The notes under the pieces are model-generated. The model ran no database searches and was not told where the DNA came from. It was given only the letters and a program-made list of their open reading frames with translations. A stretch of 64,000 nucleotides of DNA, taken from positions 191,772,369 through 191,836,368 of the forward strand of contig CP136061.1 of the NCBI GenBank assembly GCA_032622095.1, written 5' to 3'. Made by a program: the position numbers and the translations under genes. Positions 45,081-57,634 of this stretch are shown here, in pieces. This DNA is from Siphonodentalium dalli (taxonomy: Eukaryota > Mollusca > Scaphopoda > Gadilida > Siphonodentaliidae). The stretch's first letter is position 1, and every line of letters begins with the position of its first letter.

Positions 45081-45855
45081 CAGGGTTGCCAAAAGGTACC
45101 GCGGTAATCAGGAGTTAAATCGGTACCGGTTCTGATGTCGATTACTGAAGGTTCTCGGTACTGCATGATTGTTGATTTCTATTAAAATACCTCTTAACGA
45201 ATACAAAGGGTTAATTAAGCAGCTCAACATAACGCCAAACACAACTGCGATGGGTTAACGTGATATCGTCAGCACATTCAAACATCAAAGGCACAATATG
45301 CCACACTATGACAAGTTTCAGACACAGAGTGTATTTGACTATTTTCTCTCAACATCTATTCCAAATTTTCCAAACTAGCCAACTACAACTAGGCTTCCTG
45401 GAAACGACTTTGGTTTCATTGGCTGACATCATTTATGAAATTACAACATGCGAGTAATATGGCCGATTAGTGAGTTCTCTAATTAATTACCACACAAATA
45501 ATATGGTGTACCGTGTATCCATACAAGCCTACAATGTTAGCCGGCCCAGTAGTGAAACATGTCTACATTCGTTCCACTCTGTATTCCGTCTTTTAAAAAA
45601 TCCTCCCTTTGCGACTTGCCGAAAATCGCCGCAGACAACAACTTAATCGTAAATGTCGTTGCGATTTTTATTTTCGTTGTTTGACTAAACATCGAACTTA
45701 ACGAATAATTGATGATGGAACCCCAAAAAAACAAAGTTATTTGCATTATAAAAGACCATTCAATGAGTACCGATACTGACCCGGTTTGCGGTACTGAACA
45801 TCAGTACGGAACCGGTTCCGAAAGTTGTGGTACCGTTGGTACTTTGGCAACCCTG
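45081..45855. mobile_element. Non-autonomous hAT-like element
   Basis: 775 bp. Ends CAGGGTTGCCAAAAGGTACC and (read inward from the right) CAGGGTTGCCAAAGTACCAA. The interior near both ends is rich in GGTACCGG-type sequence (CGGTACCGGTTC left, GGAACCGGTTCC right). Flanks CTTAGACA and CTTACGCC share the first five bases and could be a decayed 8-bp target duplication. Short ORFs at 45260-45457 and 45537-45746 show no transposase motif. Confidence 0.75.
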
Positions 45856-46270
45856 CTTACGCCTAAAAAAAAACTTATTTGTTTCCTATTACGGTGCCAA
45901 AAAATTCCAGGTAGGTAGGTAGGGATTTATTTTTTTTTGGTAATATTTTTTTATTTTTCCCCCGAACAGTTAAGAAGTACATTAATGCTTACTCTTTATA
46001 CTTGTGTTAAGATTGTCCATGTATATTTCAAGTAAACAGTTAATGTAGCACAATAATATGATAAGCATTGTCAATGTGAACAAACAAATGCCTCCCAGGC
46101 ACTCAATTATGCAGCTCTCTTGTAATTATTCTCTCAGTTTAGATTGTGGTGGCACATCTTCCTCAGAGCACAATATTGACATATCAACAGGCCCAAGACA
46201 TACACCATAATAGGGCTTTTCTATTACTTTATAATAACATAACTTGTATGATATTAATTCAAATCTCACT
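45856..46270. other. No feature seen
   Basis: AT-rich DNA with short A and T runs. Confidence 0.5.
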
Positions 46271-46465
46271 TAAATATTTGGTCATACACCTCAGGACCTA
46301 AGACACATATCTCACATGCGCCTCAGACACATTGCACAGGGTGTAAATGTTCCTCAGACACCCCTCAACTGCACTGAAATATAAAGTCCCACACCACACT
46401 GAAAATGGTACCACAGGCCACACCTTGACTGAGGTACCACACCTCAGCATTCAAATTGGCGCCAA
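46271..46465 (+). repeat. CACACCTCA minisatellite, block 3 (sparse)
   Basis: Degenerate copies such as CATACACCTCAGGACC, CACCCCTCAACTGCACTGAA and GAGGTACCACACCTCAGC. Shorter and more decayed than the blocks at 42.4 and 43.5 kb. Confidence 0.6.
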
Positions 46466-49400
46466 CTTTGAAGTTCCTTATACACACTGGCATATGCATG
46501 CTTGTAAGTTTGATACATCATACACCCAAACAAACCAGTAGATAATTTCATGTGTTTTTTTAGTGCCCATCACAGAAGGGTGTTTGATATGGTAGACATG
46601 CAGTCATCTTTATACTGTATGTATACATACATGTACTAGTAACTATGCATGAACACTATGAATCCTTGATTGACTGGGGAGAGGAACTTTAAATTCTGAT
46701 ATAGAATGTCTTCTATATGTATATTGCTCTCTAACAGATAAGACTTCTTCCCACAAGACATGGGAGTTGAACAAACAAGATTACCACAGGCAGGTTTTAA
46801 AGACTGCAGATTTATTGGTGAGATTGGGATGGACATGTATTTTAATAGAAGTAAATTGTTTTTGAAAATTCCATCTAAAATTATTGCTGCTTAATGTAAA
46901 CATAGTATATAGTATATATTTAACGATATAGATGTGTTTACATGCCAATTACATGCATTAAATTATTTTTTTTCAGGTCGGCCCAATTTCGGCAGGTCGG
47001 CTGGAGTAATACTGCAGAAATTACTACAGAAAATTACAGTTACAATTGCTCTGTATGGCAAACCTCCATTTCATTGAGATCCGATAAACCATGATGACTG
47101 GTACCAGCCGAAATGACTCGGAGAAGTGTGATACTATCAGTAGTGTGACATTATCTATGAGCTTGGCAAGAAGCAAGCTACAATAATTCCCATCTGACAA
47201 CGATACATCATGTCTGACACAATTCTTAGTGCCCCAGTGCCTCAATAATTGAAAATCTATTGAAGAATTATTTTTTTCAATAGAAATCCCATCAGTTCTG
47301 CTCCAAGATACACTGGGTGATATAACAATATACAATGTACTGTTCTGGTCAATACTGTACATCGCTCATCAATCAAATTAGCACAGAAAAAATTCTTTCA
47401 TCTATCTTTGTGTTACAGACAATATCATTTGCCTGCCCTCACTTCATAGGCAACATCTGATTTGGTCAATTGTCTCCTATTACTACTTTTTCTTGCAATC
47501 AAGAACTTTATAAGTAGATATTTGGGGGAATAGTTGACAAAAGTTTAATAATGAAGATGCAGGAAACAGGAAAAGTAACTTTTTAAGGGTTTTTTTTGCC
47601 TGAAATTCTATCATTATTTAGGAACATTCAAGGAAAAAGATAATTTTGTTTTAACTTGTATACCAAATTTTGAATATGTGAAACCCAAATTAAGAATTTC
47701 TATAATATAATGGGTTGGAAATGAATGTGTTGAGCACACAAAATGTATAAAATCAGTAGAAAATGATGCCTTTCTGAATGAAGGCTTAGTCAAACTCTAA
47801 ATATTGCAAAAATGTCTGGAAACAAGTTTCAAGTGTCCAATGTTATAGCTCACCTGTAAATGGGACAAATTTCACACAAAGCCTATCAAAGGTCATAGAA
47901 TGAAAGAACATAGCTTTGCTCTTGAATTTGTAACTTTCATTAATAACTGCAAAAATATTGGCATTCAGTGACTAGCACACCGAAGTGATTATTAATTATT
48001 TCAAATAACTGCCAGTAAAAATTATGACAGTTATCACAAATAGCATGCTGTAACTGGGAATCTCATTGATTTGTTGGCGTTATTGTTACATAATTTGATA
48101 TTAACAGAAGTCATAATAGATACTAGTATATGTAATTCCAATGTAAACAATCATAACTGAATGGAAGAAACCCATTTAGTAAAGAGAGGGTTATTTAAAG
48201 TATAACTGGAGTACAGTTGATTTGGCACCCCAACGTAACACACTATAAAAGGTATATCCCATTGTCAATTTGTCAGTACCAGTACTGTGGCAGTACATAC
48301 TAGTATTAACTGAATATTCTGGCACACATATGAAAGTTTCATTTGGATGATATTATGATAAGACAACTGATTGTTAAAGATAACATTTGTGCCATATGAA
48401 AACACAAACATATACTGAATGATTCTGGTTTAGAACTATGAATATATAAATGAAACTAGGAGTTATTGCATATTCTGCATTAATTACAATTTTAATATGT
48501 GTAGATGTAAAAGCATGCAACAAGTAACATGGAAAACGAAAGCGTTCAAGTGCATTTGAGTCTGAAGTTGTGTCTAAAAAGTGAAGAATTGTGTTTGGAA
48601 ATCATAAAATCAATGGTTTAAGCATGCTTGTACTACAATTTGTATTGAATAACACTTAACTCATCAGGCACTAACAAGAAGTGTACCACACGCATAACAC
48701 TGGGAATTATCTTAATTGTAGTTAACCTGTGGATTACAGCACTCAATACTCTGAAAAGTACATGTACCTTAGTTACTTGCTTCCCACTGATACATACATG
48801 TATGTGTATCGATATTCAGCTGATAAGTTCAACAAACAGCCTCAGTCTGTGTGAGGTACATACATGCATTTTCTGAATATCCCTTAATGAATCCTTAAGA
48901 GTGTTTCTCTGGCTTTCACTATCTTAAATGGACATGGGTCAAAATTTATACATATACATAATCTGGTACGAGGTATCTCAAAACACACCCGTACATGTAC
49001 ATGTACATGTACCTATGCACAACAAATTTGTCGATATAGCGCTGAAAATATATATAAAAAAAAAAAATTCTCATATGTTTTGATAAATTTGAGATTGTTT
49101 TGTTTGGTCCAGTTCAGTTTGGATTTTTAATCAATGGTCGCATAAAAATTGCAACCGTAGACCATGGGAAAAAATCTAGAACTGTCGTTGCTCTGAAAAG
49201 TTTATGGTGCTACATAATTTTGATACTTAAAATGAAGAGAAAGCATTGTGTGAAGTTTTAAAATAGTTTCATGTAAGATAACAGAATATATATTTTCCAT
49301 ACAGTCAAGCGATATTCAAAAATTCCAATGAATACAAATGGCACATTTTTTGCTTCGGGTCTGATTTTTGTGTTGGAACTTGTATTTTTTATGACCTCAA

Positions 49401-49775
49401 TGCGTCTTTCTGGTACATGTAACTCATAGATGGTAGTTGAGGTATTTATCAGCCTATTTTGATTCCGGGAAAAATTCAAAAGCGAATATTATTAGGTATG
49501 TCTTGGAGCACAAACCACCATGTGGCTTAAACATATCACTCTAAAATAATAACATAATTTTAGGCCTGAATGGAAAACACGATTCAGCAATAAAATGGTT
49601 AATAGAAACCCAGTCTGGATGTTACTTGATGAGTTTTTTAAGTTTTTTCTTTCTTTCTCATGCAGTGGTTCATATAAGCTGATGGTCACCCTATAATTCA
49701 GAATATTGGAGTTTTTTTCCAAGTTAAGGAAAATACCAGGAAGATAACCGTACATGTACCGGTATAATAACAAAT
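46466..49775. other. No gene seen
   Basis: 3.3 kb of AT-rich DNA. A partial right end of element E (AACTGAATGGAAGAAACCCA, then TTTAGTAAAGAGAGGGTTA) is visible near 48158-48196, and a short ACATGTACATGT run near 48993. The 112-residue minus ORF at 47024-47362 has no recognised motif. Confidence 0.5.
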
Positions 49776-50120
49776 CTTAACCCTTTCTTAGCTACATGTA
49801 AATACTCATTGATGAGCAGACCAGGTTTGTTGAACTTATTATCTGAACATTTCCCTCCAATAGGACTCCTTTTGCACTTGTATTATCTATCCAGCCCTCG
49901 AAATTAGGAAAAATGTCCCATGGCAAACTTAATGCTGTGGTGTTAGATTCCACATGATTGCCACGGCATTTCCCGCAGCATTGCTTATTTTTACCGTAGC
50001 CAATTTTGAGGGCTGGTTGTCTTCTTATTTTTCCAGAATACCCCTCCAGATGAATAATAGACCATTCCATTGTATAGTTTTATAACTGAGTGGGAGAATC
50101 CATTTAGTATAGAAAGGGTT
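49776..50120 (+). mobile_element. Dispersed element E, copy 2
   Basis: Ends TTAACCCTTTCTTAGCTA and (complemented) TAACCCTTTCTATACTAA form an imperfect terminal inverted repeat. The interior matches 15778-16050: AAATACTCATTGATGAG, TTTGTTGAACTTATTATCTG, ATAGACCATTCCATTGTAT and ATAACTGAGTGGGAGAA. It is longer than copy 1 because a small hAT-like element sits inside it (49892-50015). Confidence 0.75.
49892..50015. mobile_element. Small hAT-like MITE inside element E
   Basis: About 124 bp with ends CAGCCCTCGAAATTAGG and (inward from right) CAGCCCTCAAAATTGGC. The collinear copy at 15778-16050 lacks the segment, so it is a later insertion. The same CAGCCCTC end occurs at 52895-53082. No clean target duplication. 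Confidence 0.7.
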
Positions 50121-50361
50121 ACGTGCAAGTTTTAAATTGAGGAATAGCATACTCTTCAAAAGACATGAGCCACCAAATGATAGAGTGATACTCTACTAGT
50201 GTAATGTACGGGTATGTACAGTACAAACCAGTAAATTCAAATTAAACCTGCCAGATTTATTAAAGTGACCCAAGGTCATCGCAGTGGATAAATCTGCAAA
50301 AAATATAAAAGTCTGTAAAAACATCACATCTAAGAAGAATATGGAGAAATAGATACTAGTA
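50121..50361. other. No feature seen
   Basis: AT-rich spacer between element E and the CCGCGG-rich element. Confidence 0.5.
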
Positions 50362-50735
50362 CCCTGCTTGACAAAACAAGTGTCCACCTAACCGCGGTGC
50401 AGTTAGCGTTGCCACCGCGGCTGAAATGCAACTACACCGCGGCTCCACCGGCTAACTACAGTTGGGCCGCGGTGTACTTGCCGTTCGGCCATGGTGTAGT
50501 TGTCGCGGTGTACGTTCATTAAACTGAAAAAAGACGATACAAACCAGAAATCTAACCACGGTGTACATGCCGTTCAGCTGCGGTGTAGTTGCCTTTCGGC
50601 CGCAGTGTACTTGCTATTGGGCCACGGTGTACTTGCCGTTGGCCGCGGTGCTCAACTGCTGTTACAAACTCTGACACCGCAGCCGAACGGCAAATACACC
50701 GCGGTGCCAATGGACACTTGTTTTGTCCAGCGGGG
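50362..50735. mobile_element. TA-flanked element with CCGCGGTGTA minisatellite core
   Basis: Ends CCCTGCTTGACAAAACAAGT and (inward from right) CCCCGCTGGACAAAACAAGT, with TA on each side (50360-50361 and 50736-50737). The core consists of irregular repeats of about 20-22 bp, GGCCGCGGTGTACTTGCCGT, in both orientations. Its GC content is far above the surroundings. The 116-residue ORF at 50500-50850 is read through the repeats. TA target and TIR suggest a Tc1/mariner-type MITE. Confidence 0.82.
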
Positions 50736-51138
50736 TAACTATGTTCTCATATTCATAATTGATGATTTTCCAAAAACGAACTTGTGCGTGTTGATACCAT
50801 CGTTATGTAAACAAAACTGTTACAGTGATTTTTTCAACAAACAGTGCTAAATCATGTAGTAAGTAAAAATATCAGGCTGAATACCAGTATGACTTTCACA
50901 ATATTTTTCAATGCTTTTACCTTTTCCAAATTTAAGCATCAAGTTTTGATTAAACTTTGGTATCTTGTTAACATTGAACTACATGTAATTTGGAGTTTTA
51001 TTGTAACAGTAATGTTTACATAACAATGGTTTGACACACGAAATCTCATAATTGGAGAGTTATTAATAATGAAAATAAGAACAAAGTCAATAATTTTTTT
51101 TGTACTTGTTGATGATAATTGTTTTACAGACCTTTATA
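50736..51138. other. No feature seen
   Basis: AT-rich DNA. Confidence 0.5.
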
Positions 51139-51342
51139 ATATTTCGCCCTAAATAATTGACTCCTTAACCACAGGGCAGAATTATGGGTAATTTTTCACG
51201 ATTTAGTCGGAAATATGGCTTGTTGCCATTCATCGGAAAGCTCTCACCGAGAGCTTTCCGATGAATAGCAACAAGCCATATTTCTGACTAAATCCTGAAA
51301 AATTACCCACAATTCTGCTTTTGATTATTTAGGGCAATACTG
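51139..51342. mobile_element. Family P MITE
   Basis: Palindromic, from ATTTCGCCCTAAATAATTGA to TTATTTAGGGCAATACTG. The left tip is degenerate (CAGTAATG is not preserved) and the right arm lacks GTGGTTAAGGAGTC. TA follows the right end. Confidence 0.87.
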
Positions 51343-52637
51343 TACATGTAGATGTCATAGTCAGCCATTAGCTATGTACAGTGTATTGGCAGACAAGGAA
51401 TACCGGTATAACCAGGGTTTCTTTCCACATTTATTACCGGTGCCACAGCCGTCACAAAAACCGTTAGGCCAAAAATATATATACCTGTGTTTCTGCTGAT
51501 ATGCAAGAAAAAAATAGGGGCGGTGGGTGGCTTTTCATTTTATTTTTTTCATTTTAATTTCAACTTTGCTCAAAATAAATACCCCCCCCCCACCTCCCGG
51601 ACTTCTTCTCCTTGTTTGTAACGTACTATAAAATAATAAAACTAAGTACATAATTTTAGAATATACATGTAGTGTAATTTATTGTTTTATTGAATAAAAC
51701 ATGAAAAAATTAATTTTATTCAGTTGTGACCTAACTGAAGAGTGGTATAATTTCCGGTTTAACAGTACACACGATGTGTCCATTTTTTTCGGAAATGAAT
51801 CAGTTTACAAGGAAAATAAAATCGGATGCGTACTAATTTTGCAAAATCAATCAAATGAAAACGGTCGGGGGTGCCGGAACAGGGACAGGCGGGTCACCAG
51901 AAACACAGGTCTTTTTTATTTTGGTCTTAACTATGGTGCAGTTATGGTTTCACCGCAGTTATAAACGCATAATAACCCCAGTTACTGGGTCAATTACTTA
52001 GGCCAAAACAAAAAAATACTGTTTCCGATAACATTGGGAAAATTTTCCAGACAGACAAGCAGGTAATCTTTTTTTTTCTGTGCAAATTATTTTTTTTTGT
52101 ATAACCTTGGATAAAAACATATTGTCCCTTGTTCATTCACTCTGCAGTAGGATATCTATCAATTTTGAGCTTAATAACCAGTTATTTTTGCTTTTGGGAA
52201 TGAGAAAATGATAAATATTCCAATTGACACTCTGACAGGTAACTATATAGACTAGCTTTCTGGAGAAAATTTAAAAAAAACAATTGAGGCAGGCAAGAAA
52301 ATCTCAGCCAGACAGGGTACATCGGAAACAAAGTGGGTTTTTTTTTTGGCCTTAGGGAAGTACACCATTCTAAAGGAACTGCATATACATAATATAAGTG
52401 TGTTAGTGGAATTGTCTCGTGATATTGTGAACCAACTGGGATAAAAAAAAATTATATCTCCACAGGAACAATTACTCCTGCATGCAAAGTGATCTACGCA
52501 TGCATGCGTTGTGTGACATTTGCATAAATTTTGACACAGCATGTTGTTTGTTGAAAGAGCTAACAGGTACATGTATATCAGTCGGCCGCCCATACAGTGT
52601 ATGGCAGAACCTTATATTTTATGTACTTTCATGATAT
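51343..52637. other. No gene seen
   Basis: AT-rich DNA with a C run near 51582-51590. The 113-residue minus ORF at 52252-52593 and the plus ORF at 51701-51964 have no recognised domain. Confidence 0.5.
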
Positions 52638-52639
52638 AT

Positions 52640-52834
52640 AGTAATGCCCTAATTAATCGACTCCATAACCACAGCAGAATTATGGGTAATTTTTCAGGAT
52701 TTAGTCGGAAATATGGCTTGTTTTTCCGATGAATGGCAACAATCCATATTTCCGACTAAATCCAGCTGCTAAATCCTGAAAAATTACCCATAATTCTGCT
52801 GTGGTTATGGAGTCGATTAATTAGGGCATTACTG
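52640..52834. mobile_element. Family P MITE with apex deletion
   Basis: AGTAATGCCCTAATTAATCG to GATTAATTAGGGCATTACTG with TA flanks. The apex is shortened (GGCTTGTTTTTCCGATGAAT) and the right arm has a small internal duplication (ACTAAATCCAGCTGCTAAAT). The outer ends resemble the 66-bp miniature at 24687, so both belong to one subgroup (TAATTAATCGACTCCATAAC). Confidence 0.88.
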
Positions 52835-52894
52835 TATTTCTATAAAACCATATTGGGTGCACAAAGCCTGAATTAAACAATAAAAAATATATAT

Positions 52895-53082
52895 CAGCCC
52901 TCATAATTGGCTACTGAAATCAGCAATGATGAAGCCGTTTGCTCAAGCAAACTGGGCCATGGTGAAAGATTGCCGTAGCGGATTGCCGAAGCCAAACATT
53001 CTGAATTAAGAGGACTGATATATATATCAGCCCTCTTACTTCAGCATGAGCAAACGACTTCAGTAGCCAATTATGAGGGCTG
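52895..53082. mobile_element. hAT-like MITE with 24-bp inverted ends
   Basis: CAGCCCTCATAATTGGCTAC followed by TGAA at the left pairs with TTCAGTAGCCAATTATGAGG..GCTG at the right. A second, internal pair around 53006-53038 (AAGAGGACTGATATATATAT with CAGCCCTCTTA) hints at two nested or tandem copies. Flanks ATATATAT and ATGTTTAT are a doubtful target duplication. Confidence 0.8.
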
Positions 53083-54016
53083 ATGTTTATATAAATATAT
53101 ATACTGGTATATACTAGTACATGTACATGTACATACAGGGGGCAACGAAACCCATTCCCAATCAGAGAAATGTTCAAACTACTGCACAGTAGCTGGTTTT
53201 AATTAATACACAGCAAGCTGGGTGTACATGTATAGTGTACTGTGTAAAGAGAATGTGACACCTGGTAGTCCCACCAACAATGCATCGAGTGTAATTTGCA
53301 AACAAACTTTTGATACAGCTTAGCCTTTATAAATGTGTATAGATAGTATTAGTTTTGATGAAATATTTAATTCAAAGCAAGAACGTCAAATTAACTACAT
53401 TACTTTCAATGCACATTCAAAGCCCTATTTTAAATTGTAAATGTATTGCATGAGAATGTCCGAAGATACCAGGATCTCAAGTAGCCAATAAATTAAAACA
53501 AAAATGTGTGTGACTACCAGTATTTTATAATACAACAGATCTATACATTACATTGCTGACCAAACTGTCAGGGTTTTTTTGGTGATATTTTGCAGATCTC
53601 AATAATATGTACTAGTATAGACTCAGATTGTTTGAAATAGGGTCGGTCGGGTTGGCAGAAACAAAGTTTTTTAGTCCTAGTGTATACAAGTCTATAGGTA
53701 CCCTGTGAATATGATAAAAAAAATTACTGTTTTATACAGATATTGTCTTAGTTTTCCAGTATAAAATGAAAGAATATCATCCACTCAACAGATTCAGATA
53801 CATAAGCTAGTACATGTAAATGCAAAACTACAAACAGGTCAACTAAAAATGTCCTCAGATTCAAGAACTTAGAGGTACGAGTCAAAATGAATAATTGACA
53901 GTTTATGCCACAATATTTTTTTTACTCTTTTTCAGATAGGGTTCTGGTCCATATCCTTTTGTAAAATGTTTCCTTAAAGACTTACATTGAGAACTTCTAT
54001 GAGTGATAATCATAAT
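53083..54016. other. No feature seen
   Basis: AT-rich DNA with a short ACATGTACATGTACAT run near 53118. Confidence 0.5.
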
Positions 54017-54017
54017 C

Positions 54018-54207
54018 TCAGGTGCATAATAATCATGATAGCCTGATAATCGTGATGGCCTAATAATAGTGACGGGTGGTGATTTAGTTTGAAATTAATA
54101 ATAGTAATGGCAATTTCACTCTATGTCTCTATGCCAAATAATAGTGATGGTCGGGAATTTTCTCCAAAATTAATAATCGTGCTGACACTATTATTTGGCA
54201 CCTGAGA
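54018..54207. mobile_element. Small inverted-repeat element, CTCAGGTGC ends
   Basis: Left end CTCAGGTGCATAATAATCAT, right end (inward) CTCAGGTGCCAAATAATAGT. The interior repeats ATAATCGTGATGG or ATAATAGTGATGG five or six times. No target duplication found. Confidence 0.72.
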
Positions 54208-54774
54208 GTACAGAATATACTAGTAAGCACATGCATTGTCATCGTGAAAATCAGTGGATGTTTAACATTGATTGTTTATTCCTACCGGTACATGTATCTT
54301 GTGATAATAAAGCATGACGTCTTTTAAATATTCATAACATAAAAGAGGCATTTTTTGTAAACAAACCAAGAGATCTTCTGTGAATTGGGAATTCTAGGGT
54401 CAAAAAATGAGAATCCCAATTGGGATGGGTCAATATATGATCCCTAATGTTGCATCATATTGCTGCTGGTATCATTTAATCATTCCTGATCATTTGTGAC
54501 TGTGAGATGGTGTGGTGGCCATAAAATTAGATCATGCCATACCTACGCCCTCTGGAATTGATCAACCTACAAAGTATCAATCAGACCGGAATTAAGGTGC
54601 TCTTATTTATGAATATCACTACTGTACATGTATGTAACAGAAAAATACAACTTTGACCATTGGTAGCTGAATGCTTGATGATGAGTATTCTGTCACTGCA
54701 TTCCCATTGATTCATTTGAAGTGATGTTCAGCTAATTAGTTCAACCTTAAAGGCAGATGCAGTGCTGAATTGGA
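54208..54774. other. No feature seen
   Basis: AT-rich DNA. Confidence 0.5.
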
Positions 54775-54915
54775 TATTCAAATGAAAGTGCCAATGACAC
54801 TGTAGCTCAACTTTGGGAGAAGTTAATAAATTAATGCTGAGCAGTCAATAGAATGATAAAGAAGGAAAGTCAAAAAGTTTCAGTACAAAAGGGATTGTAT
54901 TGTGTAAATGAATTA
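54775..54915 (+). repeat. Dispersed repeat C, copy 2
   Basis: Collinear with 10700-10845: AATGAAAGTGCCAATGACAC, TGTAGCTCAACTTTGG, CAGTCAATAGAATGATAAA and AAAAGGGATTGTA. Confidence 0.75.
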
Positions 54916-57027
54916 TTTTAATTTCAAACATTTCTAGTACCGGTATCTAGTATCCAGTGCACATGTATAGTATTGTGTAGGAGACAGGCTATTTCACAAA
55001 GAGATTAAATAATACATTGTGCAAAAAGGCATATAATGATTGACAGATTATGCCTGTCAACAGGGGAGCTAGAGTAGATAGGGACAACCGCACCTGCTGC
55101 CCTCTAGTAGGCAAGTTGGTGGGGGGGGGGGGGGGGGGGGGTGCAAAGTGGACAAAAAGTGCCCTTTCATTCTTCATACTGTAATGGCAAGAATAAATGG
55201 CCCATATATATATCACTTAAAACAGCATCGTAAGAAAAACTTACTGGTATATATCGATTCCAATAACTTAAATTGAGAAATTGACCTTGGTCCTGGAATA
55301 CTGACTAGTATGTTTTAAATTGCTGTTCATATGATTAATATCAAAATTTTGCCTTTTCAGTCAGCATACCGGTACTGTTACAATGTATATTGTAGATGAC
55401 AATACCTCTGGTTGAATACATTAAGTGCCCTTTTCTAGATGTTGTGCGCCCCTCCCTTCCCCCTTAATTGATGTTTGCAAAATTGAAGAATATGTGTGTA
55501 TTGGTCCATGGACTACTATATCGTACTATAGTCTATACTTGATAATCCTACCAGATAGATCACTCATGACGAGTATAGGGTTACAATTCTTACCCTAATG
55601 TTGATATAAATCCATTGACAGTTCCTTCAGCGTAAAGTGAAATTATATCCCCAACATGTAGAAAGCTAGCTGACATGTTGTACGGTGATAATAGGCTCCC
55701 TTCCTCTCACAACATAAGTGACATCAACTAATTGCTTGGGAGAACTGACCAAACCTGCAGCGAATATAGGCGATCCATATCTGATCAATAAATCCAATCA
55801 AACCTGAAATGACACAGGTAGAATAAACACTAACTGGACAAGAACATAAGTGCAGGTACACCACTGTATTCAGACCATATTAACGTGTGAGTAACGTAAA
55901 TATACACGATAAACACCAACAGTCCTCATTGAATTGGGGATTCCACAAGCGGCCAGCGAAAATACCGACTTTCCGAAAGTAATCACATTCACCACTGTTC
56001 ACTTGCTCTCACACGGCAAATAGACAAACCGATCTTGTGTTAATCCGGATGTTCGAGAAATGTGGAGTTGTATTACGCCGGTTGGGTGTTGCGAAAGCAG
56101 CATGATAAATAAATACACGTGTTCTGAAGAAATTGACTATAGACTATACGTGATAAGAATTGAAGCAGACGAAAGTTTCTGCCATAAAATTTTGTCGAAA
56201 ACACTCCAGAGTCGAGTCGAGAAGAAAATACGTCAGAACAATTTGGCCAGATTTATAATTAAACATTGAAGTCGCGCGTCTGCATTTACATATAACAATT
56301 ATAAACGCATAACATCGTATATTTTGTATATCTGATTGCAATAAGAGCAGACATTGGTGCAACAAAATAGCAATAAAGTTCCATACTTACAAACAGAATT
56401 AGTTTACACTTCCGCATGTTGGATTTATTGACATGCTGCTTGTCATTTGGATTTTAATTGGGCAGCAGGCATGTGACCAATCGGAAGGCGTTTTATAAAT
56501 TGGATCAACAGGTGAAATTTAGTACAGCATGGTTCAAAATAAAACATATATACCACGTCGTTCAAAATAAAACGGCAATAGGCAGCTGGTCTCTCGCCGG
56601 CATAACTGCGATTAACTGAGAGGATACCCTTATTAATGACAAGACTTAGGGTTTGCATAAAACCGGACAATAATTGGAAGACATTTCTGGATGATCTATC
56701 TGGGGGACAGTACAATAATTGTAGGCCCATATCCTACGTGGCCCAGTACTGCAGTAAGCTATGGCAGGCCCTTTTCACATTTATTATTTATTTGCGCAAA
56801 CCATTTGCGCTTAAGCGCAAATATGTGTCTATTAATTTATTTGCGCTCATCGTGACCGTCATCATAAGAATCCATTACCTAGAGAAACTTTCACAGACAG
56901 TTTAGGGCCATTCTCAGGTAACCGGGACCAAAGTAAAAAACAAAATGGAAAAATTAATTTTCGTAAACAGTTGTCAACATTATTTATTTGTGAAGTTGGG
57001 TATCCAATGTACATTTAACAGAAGTGG
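54916..57027. other. No gene supported; G run
   Basis: Contains a G run (about 55121-55141). ORFs of 69-95 residues at 56060-56905 on both strands overlap each other and show no known motif. Part of this interval is slightly less AT-rich and could hold an exon, but nothing identifies one. Confidence 0.45.
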
Positions 57028-57517
57028 TTAAAGGTACTCAACCCGATAAAACTCCTCTCAATTACTATTTCAATGGCTTCGGGGGTCAAAAATATTTGAT
57101 TCGAGTCGAGGAAGTCACCCATCAAAGCTCAGATTTGTTAGATATCGATTTTAGAAATCTATTATTTTTCATTATCGGGAATTCTTTCTGGCCCAGAAGA
57201 CTGTCAAAAATTCGTTATTATTATACCCACTTGATTATAGAGTTATCCATCCTTGTCTGTTTGAATAGAATTTTGGCGTAAAATCTCGAGCAGGTTACCA
57301 AATTGACGGCAGTTATTGGTACTCATCTCGAGAACATAAGAATTTTCAAAAATCAATATCTAATAACTCTGAGCTTTGTTTGATGGGTTCCTCGACTCGA
57401 ATCAAATATTTTTTACCCCCAAAGCCAAAGAAATAGTAATATAGGACCCTCTGATCGGATTGTTGTTGTTGGAATCTGTTGAGATGGGGACCCTCTTTAC
57501 GGGTTGAGTACCTTTAA
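57028..57517. mobile_element. Inverted-repeat element G, full copy
   Basis: About 490 bp. Ends TTAAAGGTACTCAACCCG and its exact complement. Subterminal halves also pair: CAAAAATATTTGATTCGAGT, CGAGGAAGTCACCCATCAAA and GCTCAGA..TTAGATATCGATTTT against their complements near 57340-57415. It ends 117 bp left of the giant inverted repeat. A partial relative is at 44460-44700. Confidence 0.82.
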
Positions 57518-57634
57518 CATATCGATGATATATTCCTATAACATATGACTCCATGAAAATGGTACCCGCATTTTCAGTGTGCGACAAATACGTTACCACA
57601 GCATCATTCGAGATAACATCGGTTTTTCGATCTA

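Noticed and set aside
56060-56905. Cluster of short ORFs as exons of a host gene
   Set aside because: ORFs overlap on both strands, and no splice-bounded conserved reading frame or known domain was recognised.
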